NCBI GenBank assembly: GCA_900770215.1
Contig: CAAGJW010000083.1
Span: forward strand, 1-41,685
DNA: 41,685 nucleotides
Origin: Bacteroidales bacterium
GTDB lineage: Bacteria; Bacteroidota; Bacteroidia; Bacteroidales; Muribaculaceae
Direction of reading: 5' to 3'
Under the pieces are notes generated by a model. The model saw only the letters and a list, made by a program, of their open reading frames with translations, was not told the origin of the DNA and made no database searches. This document shows positions 9,102 to 17,392 of this stretch, in pieces (the first letter of the stretch is position 1; each line of letters starts with the position of its first letter). The position numbers and the translations under genes were made by a program.

Positions 9102-9180
9102 AAATCACGCGGCGTCTCGGCAAGCAAATTCAAAAACAAGTTCTTGATTTTGCATTTCGCTCGACTTGCAGTAATTTTGC
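9102..9180 (+). repeat. Promoter-bearing palindromic intergenic repeat, copy 1
   Basis: This 79-bp stretch matches 25605-25686 closely: both start AAATCACGCGGCG, continue CTCGGCAA, share TTGATTTTGCATT and end CTTGCAGTAATTTTG. Its two arms are imperfect inverted repeats centred near 9142, and the right arm holds a complete -33/-7 promoter. Confidence 0.75.
9149..9179 (+). promoter_or_regulatory. Promoter of GT2 gene, possibly of the whole GT2-to-gldN run
   Basis: TTTG (9149-9152) and TAATTTTG (9172-9179) have 19-nt spacing. Transcription would begin near 9186, about 27 nt before the ATG at 9213. Confidence 0.85.
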
Positions 9181-9212
9181 ACACACAAACTTCATCACAA
9201 CTATCGCGACAC

Positions 9213-10397
9213 ATGTATTTTTCGTTAGCAATTCCACTATATATATATGTATTACTGGCAGGAGCCCTGCTGCTCACCGTGGCAACCGGGCTGTGGCAGT
9301 GGCTGCGGGCACGGCGGCTCGCCCGCTTTGTGCAGCGTGAAGAGCCGGCACGCGACTATCTCGACGAGGAGCAGCTGCCCAGTATCTCGGTCGTGGTCTA
9401 CGCCCACAACGATGCCGCCAGTCTCGAGCAGCTGCTGCCGCTCATGCTCGAGCAGGACTACGAGCGATATGAGGTGATTGTGGTCGACGACGGCTCCTAC
9501 GACGACAGTCGCGACGTGGTGAGCGAGATGATGCAGTCCTACAGCAACCTGCGCCTGTCGTTTTCGCCCGACGACACCCGCTCGCTCTCGCGCAAGAAAC
9601 TGAGCCTGATGATAGGCATCAAGGCTGCCAAGGGCGATATCATCGTCACCACCAATGCCAATTGCCGCGTGATGAGCAACCAGTGGCTGCGGCTGCTGGC
9701 ACGCAACTTTGTGCCCGGCATCGACGTGGTGCTGGGCTACTCGCACTATCACTACAGCCGCGACAAGAAACCCGGGCGCTACTACCGCATCTACGACACG
9801 GCAACCACGGCCCGGCAGTGGGTGCTGAGTGCCATCAACGGGGTGCCCTACCGCGGTGTGAGCGACAACCTGGCCTACCGCCGCCAGGTGTTCTTTGACA
9901 ACGCCGGGTTCTCGGCGAGCCTCGACCTGCGCTGGGGCGACGACGACGTGTATGTGAGCCAGATTGCTGGCGGCGGCAACACGCGCCTCGAGCTGAGCCC
10001 CGGCAGCCAGATGCAAGCCTACTACGACGATGTGGCCCGCGCCCACAACCGCCTCAAGCTGAGGCGCGACTTCACCTCGAGGCTGGTGGCCACCAGAGCG
10101 CCGTTTCTCGCACAAGGCTTCTTCTCCACGCTCAACTATGCCCGCCTGGGGTGCCTTGTGGCAGCCGTGGCACTCGACTGGGCCAACGCCGTCGTTGTGA
10201 TCCTGGCCGCCGTGCTGGCCATGGCCTCGTGGACGGCCGCCATTGCCAGCTTCGACAAGAGTGCCGAGCCGCTGCAGGTGCCCAAGCTGGCTGCCTGCGT
10301 GCCGCTCTTTGCCGCTTGGCGGCCCGTGGTGAACATGGCCTATCGCTTGCGCGGCATGAAGACCCGGCAAAACAACTACACCTCGATCTATGACTGA
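9213..10397 (+). CDS. Glycosyltransferase family 2, membrane-anchored
   Basis: A 394-residue GT-A fold glycosyltransferase with one N-terminal membrane segment (LAIPLYIYVLLAGALLLTVA) and two hydrophobic segments near the C-terminus (about 310-355). The core has VVDDGS (Asp 92-93) and WGDDDVYV (241-247). The usual metal-binding DxD, often DADC in this Bacteroidetes group, reads NANC (148-151). The ATG at 9213 is chosen because the promoter -7 element ends at 9179, which rules out the upstream in-frame ATG at 9096. Its stop overlaps the acyltransferase start by 8 nt (ATGACTGA), so the two are translationally coupled. It likely adds sugars to a surface polymer. Whether the Asn substitutions leave it active is open. 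Confidence 0.88.
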   Translation: MYFSLAIPLYIYVLLAGALLLTVATGLWQWLRARRLARFVQREEPARDYLDEEQLPSISVVVYAHNDAASLEQLLPLMLEQDYERYEVIVVDDGSYDDSRDVVSEMMQSYSNLRLSFSPDDTRSLSRKKLSLMIGIKAAKGDIIVTTNANCRVMSNQWLRLLARNFVPGIDVVLGYSHYHYSRDKKPGRYYRIYDTATTARQWVLSAINGVPYRGVSDNLAYRRQVFFDNAGFSASLDLRWGDDDVYVSQIAGGGNTRLELSPGSQMQAYYDDVARAHNRLKLRRDFTSRLVATRAPFLAQGFFSTLNYARLGCLVAAVALDWANAVVVILAAVLAMASWTAAIASFDKSAEPLQVPKLAACVPLFAAWRPVVNMAYRLRGMKTRQNNYTSIYD

Positions 10398-11454
10398 GCG
10401 TGCCTCGAGCCATATTGCTCCCCTCACCGCGTGGCGAGGCATCTTTGTGCTGTGCATCGCGTGGTTTCACTGCGGCGTGATGCCCGTGTGCATGCAACTC
10501 ACCATGGCAGGCGTGGTATGTTTCTTCATCATGAGCGGTTTTCTCACTTGCCGCGCCCACCAGGGGCTGCGAGGGCGCAGGCTGGGGCGCTTCCTGGCCT
10601 CGCGTGCGCTACGGCTGTACCCAGCCCACTGGCTCAGTCTGGCACTGTTCACGGCCTTCTCGGTTGCCGTGCACGAGAAAGGCCTCTACTGGCCGGCACT
10701 GTTGCCCAATGCCCTGCTTGTGCAATGCTTCATCCCGGTGCGCGACTACTTCTTCTCGTTCAACGTGCCCTCGTGGTTCCTGAGCAGCCTGCTGGCATGC
10801 TACCTGTGCTACGGGCTGCTGTATCGCGCTCTTGAGGCCGTGCCGCTCAAGTGGCAGCTCGCCGCGGCAGCAGCCCTGATGGTGCCCTACGCCCTGGCTA
10901 TGGGCAGCATCGACAACAAGAGCGAGCTGGCATGGGCCTATGTGTGCCCCGTACTGCGCGTCTATGAGTTTGCACTGGGCATGGTCACGTGGCATGTATA
11001 CAACAGCGTGAAAGGCCGCTGGAATGCAAGTCGGTGCCCGTGGGCCGAGTGGGTGCCCGTGGCTCTGATTGCACTGCTCACGGCCGTCGACGTGTGCTGG
11101 CCACAGCTGCTGGGGGCGCGCTACGACCAAAGCATAATATGGGAGATACCCATGGCGATGCTCGTGCTTGTGCACGCACTCAACAACGGGCATCCCGGTC
11201 TCGTGGGGCAGGCACTGTCGTGGCGGCCGCTCGTGTGGCTGGGCAGCATGAGTCTTGAGCTCTTCTTGCTGCAAGGCCTGGCCGGGCGCCTCTACAACTA
11301 CCTGGTGGCCCCCGTGCTGGGCCACTACGGCATCGATGCCTACTCGATGGTGCCTGTGGGCATGCTGCCCCTGCTCGTGGGCGGGGCCTGGCTCATGCAC
11401 CGCTATTTCACGCAGCCAGTCAAGGCCTGGGCCGCCGCCAAGCTGCAAGACTGA
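10390..11454 (+). CDS. Acyltransferase family 3 (OafA-like) membrane protein
   Basis: A 354-residue integral inner-membrane protein with about ten hydrophobic segments. The N-terminus has the family signature LTAWRGIFVLCIAWFHCG, with the conserved Arg and catalytic-type His in the first helix. A following FFIMSGFL segment matches the SGF motif of acyltransferase-3 proteins. Members transfer acetyl or other short acyl groups to extracellular polysaccharides or lipid-linked sugars. The 8-nt overlap with the GT2 gene suggests that both modify the same glycan. The gene is followed by only a 53-nt gap before porT, with no terminator visible. Confidence 0.88.
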   Translation: MTERASSHIAPLTAWRGIFVLCIAWFHCGVMPVCMQLTMAGVVCFFIMSGFLTCRAHQGLRGRRLGRFLASRALRLYPAHWLSLALFTAFSVAVHEKGLYWPALLPNALLVQCFIPVRDYFFSFNVPSWFLSSLLACYLCYGLLYRALEAVPLKWQLAAAAALMVPYALAMGSIDNKSELAWAYVCPVLRVYEFALGMVTWHVYNSVKGRWNASRCPWAEWVPVALIALLTAVDVCWPQLLGARYDQSIIWEIPMAMLVLVHALNNGHPGLVGQALSWRPLVWLGSMSLELFLLQGLAGRLYNYLVAPVLGHYGIDAYSMVPVGMLPLLVGGAWLMHRYFTQPVKAWAAAKLQD

Positions 11455-11507
11455 AAAAAAGGGCCACATTGCAATATTGCTCACAAAAATGCGTTATAAA
11501 GATTGAA

Positions 11508-12254
11508 ATGAACTGCAAATATTCACGACATATCGCGCTCGTGGTGATGCTGCTGCTCACGGTGGCGGCAGCGATGGCACAGGACAACGACAAGGTGCTC
11601 AACCGCCAGTATGCCGACATGAAGAAGCTACACTTCGGCTTCTCGATAGGCATGAACTTCCAAGACCTCAACATCACCAACAACGGCTTCACTACCGCCG
11701 ACGGCGAGCAATGGTATGCCGACGTGCCCAACCACTCGCCCGGCTTCACCGTCAACGTGCTGGCCGACTACCGCCTGGGGCAGCACTTCAACCTGCGCTT
11801 CTCGCCTGGCATGTACTTTGGCAACAAGGTGGTGAAATATGCCAACGCCCTGGGCGATGCCACTGCGGCCGACAAGACACACTACCGGCAGAGCCAAAAC
11901 ATCAAGTCGACCTATGTGGTGCTGCCCGTCGAGCTCAAGTTCTCGTCGCTGCGGCGCCACAACTACCGCCCCTACTTCACGGGCGGTGTGATGGGCCTGG
12001 TCGACGTGAGCAAGGACCGCCCCGACCAGCTGCAGCTCAAAAACAGCGACGTGATGCTCACCGTGGGCATGGGATGCGACTTCTACCTGCCCTTCTTCAA
12101 GTTCTGCCCCGAGGTGAAATTCTGCTTCGGGCTCAAGAACATGCTCAAGAAAGACCGCCCCGACCTGCAGGACAACGAGCAGATGATGCGCTTCACCCAG
12201 AGTGTCGATAAAATCAAGGACAACATGGTGGTGGTAACTTTCTATTTTGAATGA
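11508..12254 (+). CDS. porT: PorT-family outer-membrane beta-barrel protein (type IX secretion)
   Basis: A 248-residue protein with a signal peptide (HIALVVMLLLTVAAAMAQ) and alternating amphipathic strands of an eight-stranded outer-membrane barrel (FGFSIGMNFQDLNI, GFTVNVLADYRLG, FNLRFSPGMYFG, YVVLPVELKFSS, RPYFTGGVMGLVDV, VVVTFYF). This matches PorT, needed for type IX secretion in Porphyromonas and relatives. The ATG at 11508 gives a normal signal peptide; a further upstream in-frame ATG at 11469 would add 13 residues with no function visible. The stop overlaps the likely start of porP. The location directly upstream of porP-gldKLMN supports the assignment. Confidence 0.88.
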   Translation: MNCKYSRHIALVVMLLLTVAAAMAQDNDKVLNRQYADMKKLHFGFSIGMNFQDLNITNNGFTTADGEQWYADVPNHSPGFTVNVLADYRLGQHFNLRFSPGMYFGNKVVKYANALGDATAADKTHYRQSQNIKSTYVVLPVELKFSSLRRHNYRPYFTGGVMGLVDVSKDRPDQLQLKNSDVMLTVGMGCDFYLPFFKFCPEVKFCFGLKNMLKKDRPDLQDNEQMMRFTQSVDKIKDNMVVVTFYFE

Positions 12255-13248
12255 CGTGCAACCAGTGATCAAGCTAAATACAGGCATAACGACTCTCGTG
12301 CTCCTGCTGCTGGCAGCCCTGCTGCCGGCAGGCGCACGGGCGCAAGTCGATGCCCAGTACACCCAGTACTGGGCCGTGCCCGGCTACTACAACCCCTCGG
12401 CCATAGGCAACAGCGACTATATCCACATCGTGGCCGGCAGCCGCGCTCAGTGGGTGGGCATCAAGCACGCCCCGCTCTCGTTTGTGGCCCTGGGCGACAT
12501 GCCCTTCAAGCTGCTGGGCAAGCGGCTGGCCACAGGCGCCGTGATACAGCAGCACAGCATGGGTCTGTACTCGGGCTTGAATGCCGGCGCCCAGATAGCC
12601 TACAAGCAGAAGCTCTTCAAGGGCACCCTGAGCGTGGGCCTGCAGGTGGGGCTCGTGACCGAGAGCTTCAAGGGCTCAAAAATCGTGATACCCACGGGCG
12701 ACAACGCCCACGAGGCCAACGACGATGCCATACCCAAGACCGACGTCTCGGGCAACGCCTTCGACATGAATGCCGGCATCTACTACCAGCACAAGTACTT
12801 CTGGGCCGGTGCCTCGGTCACCCACATCACCCAGCCCAGCATCGAGCTCAAGAGCGAGGGTAACGAGGAAGACATCTACGAGTTCCAGCAGGGCCGCACC
12901 TATTATTTTATGGCCGGCGGCAATATTCCTATAAAAAACACGTTATTTGAATTGCAGCCCTCGGTCATGGCCAAGACCAACACCAAGGTGTTTCAAGGCG
13001 AAGTCACGCTCAGGGCCCGCTACAACAAGTTCATCTCGGGAGGCGTGGGCTACCGCTACAAGGATGCCGTGAGCATCATGGTGGGAGCCAACTTCAAGAA
13101 CTTCTTTCTTGGCTACTCCTACGACTATCCGGTGTCGGCCATCAGCAAGGCCACTACGGGTAGCCACGAGGTGTTTATCAACTACAACGTGAAGCTGGAT
13201 TTAGGAGACAAAAATAAAAACAAACATAAGAGTATTCGAATAATGTAG
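12247..13248 (+). CDS. porP: PorP/SprF-family type IX secretion outer-membrane protein
   Basis: A protein of about 330 residues with a signal peptide (TTLVLLLLAALLPAGARA) and the family start QYTQYWAVPGYYNPSAIGN. Beta-barrel strands follow, ending in VFINYNVKLDLG. PorP/SprF proteins form the outer-membrane part that links cargo or adhesins to the GldK/N ring. No ATG fits. The frame opens with TTG at 12247, overlapping the porT stop by 8 nt, and GTG at 12256 or 12265 are alternatives; GTG 12265 would place the signal peptide best. The gene ends 3 nt before gldK, indicating tight coupling with the machine genes. Confidence 0.88.
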   Translation: MNDVQPVIKLNTGITTLVLLLLAALLPAGARAQVDAQYTQYWAVPGYYNPSAIGNSDYIHIVAGSRAQWVGIKHAPLSFVALGDMPFKLLGKRLATGAVIQQHSMGLYSGLNAGAQIAYKQKLFKGTLSVGLQVGLVTESFKGSKIVIPTGDNAHEANDDAIPKTDVSGNAFDMNAGIYYQHKYFWAGASVTHITQPSIELKSEGNEEDIYEFQQGRTYYFMAGGNIPIKNTLFELQPSVMAKTNTKVFQGEVTLRARYNKFISGGVGYRYKDAVSIMVGANFKNFFLGYSYDYPVSAISKATTGSHEVFINYNVKLDLGDKNKNKHKSIRIM

Positions 13249-13251
13249 AAT

Positions 13252-14697
13252 ATGAAAAAGCCATTAATCATTATCTTGACCGCAGTGCTCATGACCACAA
13301 TCATGACATCGTGCTTCTCGGGCCGCCGCAGCATCAACACCCAAGGCGGCGAAGTCACGGGCATAGGCGCCACCACCTTCAGCGAGCCCACCCCCTACGG
13401 CATGGTGCTGGTCGACTGCGGGTCGATGAAAGAAGGCCCCGCACAGCGCGACTCGCTGTGGGGCATCGACTCGGTGGCCCGCGGCGTGAGCGTCGACGCC
13501 TTCTGGATGGACGAGACCGAAATCACCAACTCCAAGTATAAGCAGTTTCTCTACTGGGTGCGCGACTCCATCATACGCGAGCGCCTGGCCGACCCCGCCT
13601 ATGGTGGCAACGAGGACTTCAAGATTGAGGAAGACAAGGAGGGCAACCCCGTGAAGCCCCACCTCGACTGGAGCAAAAACATCCCCTGGAAAAATCCCAG
13701 CGAGGACGAGGAGCGCGCCATCGAGAGCGTGTACCGCACCAACCCCATCACCGGCAACAAGGAGCTCGACCCCGAGCAGATGAACTACCGCTACGAGGTG
13801 TACAACATGACCGAGGCTGTGAAGCGCAAAAACCGCCTCGACCCCACCCGCCGCGACTACAACACCGACCACGCAGTGCCCACCGACAACCCCATCATCA
13901 GCAAGGACACCGCCTATATCGACGACGATGGCAAAATCGTGCGCCAAACGATCACGCGCCCGCTCTCGAGCCAGTACGACTTTGTCAACACCTATATTGT
14001 GAACGTGTTTCCCGACACCACCTGCTGGGTCAACGACTTTGAGAACGCCTACAACGAGCCCTACGTGCGCATGTACTTTGCCAGCGGCAACTACAACAAC
14101 TACCCCGTGGTGGGCGTGAGCTGGGACCAGGCCAACGCCTTCTGCAACTGGCGCACCGAGTTTCTGCGCAAGTCGCTGGGCAAGGAGGGCGTCTACATCG
14201 AGCCCTACCGCCTGCCCACCGAGGCCGAGTGGGAATATGCAGCCCGGGCAGGCGTCAACAAGAACAAGTATCCCTGGGAGGGCGACATGCCCCTGAGCGA
14301 AGACGAGGGCTGCTTCTATGCCAACTTCAAGCCGCAGGAGGGCAACTACGTGAGAGACGGTAGCATCATCACCTCGCCCGTGGGCACCTACCAGCCCAAC
14401 GACTTCGGGCTCTACGACATGGCCGGCAACGTGAGCGAGTGGACCTCGACGGCCTACACCGAGAGCATCGACAAGATGACCAGCGACCTCAACCCCGAGT
14501 ACCGCTACAACGTGGCCAAGGAAGACCCCTACAAGATGTCGCGCAAGATCGTGCGCGGCGGCTCGTGGAAAGACGTGGCCCACAACATACGCTCCGACAT
14601 ACGCATGTGGGAATATGAAAACGAGCAACGCTCCTACATAGGCTTCCGCTGCGTGCGCTCCAAGGTGGGCTATGCCAAGGCCAAGCGCAAGAAATAA
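13252..14697 (+). CDS. gldK: GldK/PorK type IX secretion lipoprotein
   Basis: A 481-residue outer-membrane lipoprotein with a lipoprotein signal peptide and lipobox MTSC (Cys21). It contains a formylglycine-generating-enzyme/sulfatase-modifying type fold: DAFWMDETEITNSKYKQF, VVGVSWDQANAFCNWR, YRLPTEAEWEYAARAG, DMAGNVSEWTSTAY and RGGSWKD near the C-terminus. In T9SS, GldK with GldN forms the periplasmic ring under the outer membrane. A large insertion (about residues 120-260) between the first two FGE blocks is typical of GldK. It is the first of four consecutive gld genes and lies 86 nt before gldL. Confidence 0.96.
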   Translation: MKKPLIIILTAVLMTTIMTSCFSGRRSINTQGGEVTGIGATTFSEPTPYGMVLVDCGSMKEGPAQRDSLWGIDSVARGVSVDAFWMDETEITNSKYKQFLYWVRDSIIRERLADPAYGGNEDFKIEEDKEGNPVKPHLDWSKNIPWKNPSEDEERAIESVYRTNPITGNKELDPEQMNYRYEVYNMTEAVKRKNRLDPTRRDYNTDHAVPTDNPIISKDTAYIDDDGKIVRQTITRPLSSQYDFVNTYIVNVFPDTTCWVNDFENAYNEPYVRMYFASGNYNNYPVVGVSWDQANAFCNWRTEFLRKSLGKEGVYIEPYRLPTEAEWEYAARAGVNKNKYPWEGDMPLSEDEGCFYANFKPQEGNYVRDGSIITSPVGTYQPNDFGLYDMAGNVSEWTSTAYTESIDKMTSDLNPEYRYNVAKEDPYKMSRKIVRGGSWKDVAHNIRSDIRMWEYENEQRSYIGFRCVRSKVGYAKAKRKK

Positions 14698-14783
14698 GGG
14701 CGCCATAGCCACACGCAAGCACAACAAAATCGCAAAATCATGACTCCAAACTCGCGGCACACTGCCGCTTAACAATAAAGAAA

Positions 14784-15761
14784 ATGGGTAAAATCAAGAA
14801 ATACAAAAACGTTGTCGAGCGCTTCCTCTCGGGCGACTCGGGCCAGCGCTTCTTCAACTTTGCTTACAGTATAGGCGCCGCAGTGGTGATATGGGGCGCC
14901 CTGTTCAAAATCCTGCACCTGCAGGGCGGCAACGAGCTGCTCACCATAGGTATGGGCACCGAGGTGCTCATGTTTATCCTCACTGCCTTCGACAGCCCCC
15001 AGAAGCAATACCACTGGGAGCAGGTGTTCCCCGTGCTGGAGACGGGCAACCCCGACGACCGCCCCGACTTTGCCAGCGGCGCGGGCATCGTGGTGGGTGG
15101 CGCAGCAGCAAGTGCCGCCGCTGCCCGGCAGGAGCAAGAGGCCCAGGTGAAGGCTGCCATGGGCCTGCCCCAAGGCTTGCAGCTCACCCAGGAGGAGACC
15201 ACCTCGCTCAGCGAGAGCATACAGCGCATGAGCGCCGCCACCGAGCAACTCTCGAAGATGGCCGACCTCTCTGAGGCCACCAGCCGCTACCTCGAGCAGA
15301 TGGCTGGCATCTCGGAGCAGATGGAGCGCCTCAACAAGACCACGACGGCTCTCAACGAGGTGTCGGAGACCCTGCTGCAAAGCTACAAAGCCATCACCGA
15401 CAACAGCGAGGGCATCAAAAACAGCTCAACGGGCTATGTGGAGCAAATGCAGAGCCTGAGCCACAACATCGCCGGGCTCAACACCATCTACGAGATACAG
15501 CTCAAGGGCGTGAGCTCGCAACTCGACTCGATCGACCGCGTGAACCGCGGCCTGAAGGACATACGCGACATGTACGAGAAGTCGGCCGCCGAGAGCGCTC
15601 ACTACTGCGACGAGACCGAGAAGATGGCCCGCTACATGAAGCAGCTCAACAGCGTGTATGAAAAGATGATAAAGGCCATGACCGTCAACATGTACCGCCC
15701 CATGGGCGGCTCGATGCCCGGTGTGGACCTCAACGACGACGACAACAACGACCAACAGTAG
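14784..15761 (+). CDS. gldL: GldL/PorL type IX secretion motor protein
   Basis: A 325-residue inner-membrane protein. Two N-terminal helices (about 24-46 and 52-69) carry Lys42 (ALFKILHL) and Glu60 (GMGTEVLMF), the membrane-embedded charged residues typical of this proton-driven motor family. A long cytoplasmic part is helical and coiled-coil, with Glu/Ser/Gln-rich heptads around 150-300. It ends in an Asp/Asn-rich tail. With GldM it powers secretion across the outer membrane using the proton gradient. It lies 22 nt before gldM. Confidence 0.95.
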   Translation: MGKIKKYKNVVERFLSGDSGQRFFNFAYSIGAAVVIWGALFKILHLQGGNELLTIGMGTEVLMFILTAFDSPQKQYHWEQVFPVLETGNPDDRPDFASGAGIVVGGAAASAAAARQEQEAQVKAAMGLPQGLQLTQEETTSLSESIQRMSAATEQLSKMADLSEATSRYLEQMAGISEQMERLNKTTTALNEVSETLLQSYKAITDNSEGIKNSSTGYVEQMQSLSHNIAGLNTIYEIQLKGVSSQLDSIDRVNRGLKDIRDMYEKSAAESAHYCDETEKMARYMKQLNSVYEKMIKAMTVNMYRPMGGSMPGVDLNDDDNNDQQ

Positions 15762-15783
15762 AACAAGTTTCTAAGATAAGTAA

Positions 15784-17355
15784 ATGGCAGTACACAAAAA
15801 TCAAAGCATGGCCGAGATGTCCTCGCGCCAGAAGATGATAAACCTCATGTATATCGTCCTCACCGCCATGCTTGCCCTCAACGTGTCGAGCGACGTGCTC
15901 AACGGCTTCAACCAGGTGCAGCAAGGCCTGGAACGCTCCAACCGCACCCTCACGGCACGCAACCAAGCCTTGCTGGGCGAACTCGAGGCATGGTACCAGA
16001 AGTACCCCAAGGTGGACAAGGCCCCGCTCCTTGAGGCCCAGCACATGTGCAGCGTCACCGACAGCCTCTACAACTATATCGACTCGCTCAAGCTGGCCAT
16101 CGTGCGCGTGTGCGACGGCCCCAAGGCCGACCCGCAGCACATCGTGGCACAAGACAACCTCGACGCTGCCGCCCAAGTCATGCTCCCGCCCACAGGCAAG
16201 AAAGGAGCCGAGCTGCGCGCCCGCATCGACCGCTACCGCAACTACATCGTGAGCCTGCTCAACGACGGCCAGAAGCAGAAAAGCATCGAGGAGGCGCTGT
16301 CGACAGCTCCGGTGAAGACCAACAATGGCAAGAAAAAATGGGAGGAAAGCATGTTTGAAAACATGCCCTCGATCGCAGCCGTGACCATGCTCTCCAAGTT
16401 GCAAAACGACATACGCTTCTCGCAGGGCGTGCTGCTCAACCAGCTGCTCACGGGGCTCGACACCGGCGAGCTGCGCGTGAACTCGATCGAAGCCTTTGTG
16501 GTGCCCGACTCGCGCATCGTGATGCGCGGCCAGAAGTACTCGGCCCGCATCGTGATGGCCGCTGTCGACACCATGCAGCGCCCCAAGGTGTATGTGAACG
16601 GCAGCATGCTCAACAACAACAAGGGGCTCTACGAGGTGGGCACCGGCTCGGTGGGCACCTTCAACTACTCGGGCTGGATCGAGGTCACCGGCCGCGACGG
16701 CACCGTCACCAAGCGCGAGTTCAAGTCGAGCTACACCGTGATCGAGCCCATGGCCTCAATCTCGGCCACGATGATGAACGTGTTCTATGCCGGCATCGAC
16801 AATCCCGTGTCGATCGCCGTGTCGGGCGTGCCGCAACAGTCGATACAGGCCACCATGACCAATGGCACCCTGGTCAAGAGCGGCGACCACTGGGTGGCCC
16901 ACTCGAGCGCCATAGGCAAAGAGTGCACCATCAGTGTCACAGCCGAGCTCGACGGCACCCGCACCAATGTGGGCAGTGCCACCTTCAGGGTGCGCAAGCT
17001 GCCCGACCCCACCCCGTTTATCGCCTGGCGCGACGCCCAGGGCAACATGCAGGAGTACAAGGGCGGCAAGCCCTTTGCCAAGGGCACCCTGCTCGCGGCA
17101 CGCGGCCTCGATGCCGCCATCGACGACGACCTGCTCAAGATCGACTACCGCGTGGTGAGCTTCGAGATGGTGCTCTTCGACCAGATGGGCAACGCCATGA
17201 GCGAGCGCTCGGCCGGTGCCAACTTCTCCGACCGCCAGCGCGCCGCCATGCGCAACATGAAGCACGGCAAGCGCTTCTACATCTCGCGCGTGAAGGCCAC
17301 CGGCCCCGATGGCGTGACCCGCGACATCTCGCCCATGGAGGTGATTGTGAATTAA
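15784..17355 (+). CDS. gldM: GldM/PorM type IX secretion motor-shaft protein
   Basis: A 523-residue protein with one N-terminal membrane helix (INLMYIVLTAMLALNVSSDV) and a long periplasmic region. The first periplasmic part is helical (to about 215); later parts are beta-rich domains, with GDHWVAH and the C-terminal domain ending in DISPMEVIVN. GldM dimers form the rotor/shaft that reaches from the GldL motor to the GldK/N ring. Length and domain order fit the family. It is followed after 37 nt by gldN. Confidence 0.95.
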   Translation: MAVHKNQSMAEMSSRQKMINLMYIVLTAMLALNVSSDVLNGFNQVQQGLERSNRTLTARNQALLGELEAWYQKYPKVDKAPLLEAQHMCSVTDSLYNYIDSLKLAIVRVCDGPKADPQHIVAQDNLDAAAQVMLPPTGKKGAELRARIDRYRNYIVSLLNDGQKQKSIEEALSTAPVKTNNGKKKWEESMFENMPSIAAVTMLSKLQNDIRFSQGVLLNQLLTGLDTGELRVNSIEAFVVPDSRIVMRGQKYSARIVMAAVDTMQRPKVYVNGSMLNNNKGLYEVGTGSVGTFNYSGWIEVTGRDGTVTKREFKSSYTVIEPMASISATMMNVFYAGIDNPVSIAVSGVPQQSIQATMTNGTLVKSGDHWVAHSSAIGKECTISVTAELDGTRTNVGSATFRVRKLPDPTPFIAWRDAQGNMQEYKGGKPFAKGTLLAARGLDAAIDDDLLKIDYRVVSFEMVLFDQMGNAMSERSAGANFSDRQRAAMRNMKHGKRFYISRVKATGPDGVTRDISPMEVIVN

Positions 17356-17392
17356 CACTGAAGTTTAGGAAACAATTGACTTTAAGACATAT

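Larger units (their letters stand above)
8890..9212. other. Divergent intergenic region between the polysaccharide operon and the GT2/T9SS genes
   Basis: About 320 bp without a gene. It holds a leftward promoter (9016-9046) for the Wza operon and a rightward promoter (9149-9179) for the GT2 gene. The rightward promoter lies in a palindromic repeat (9102-9180) that recurs upstream of dusB. I see no credible small gene; an in-frame extension of GT2 up to 9096 would run through the promoter. Confidence 0.8.

Noticed and set aside
9096..9212. N-terminal extension of the GT2 protein
   Set aside because: The extension would be encoded by the promoter repeat itself, upstream of the -7 element. The ATG at 9213 begins the membrane anchor.
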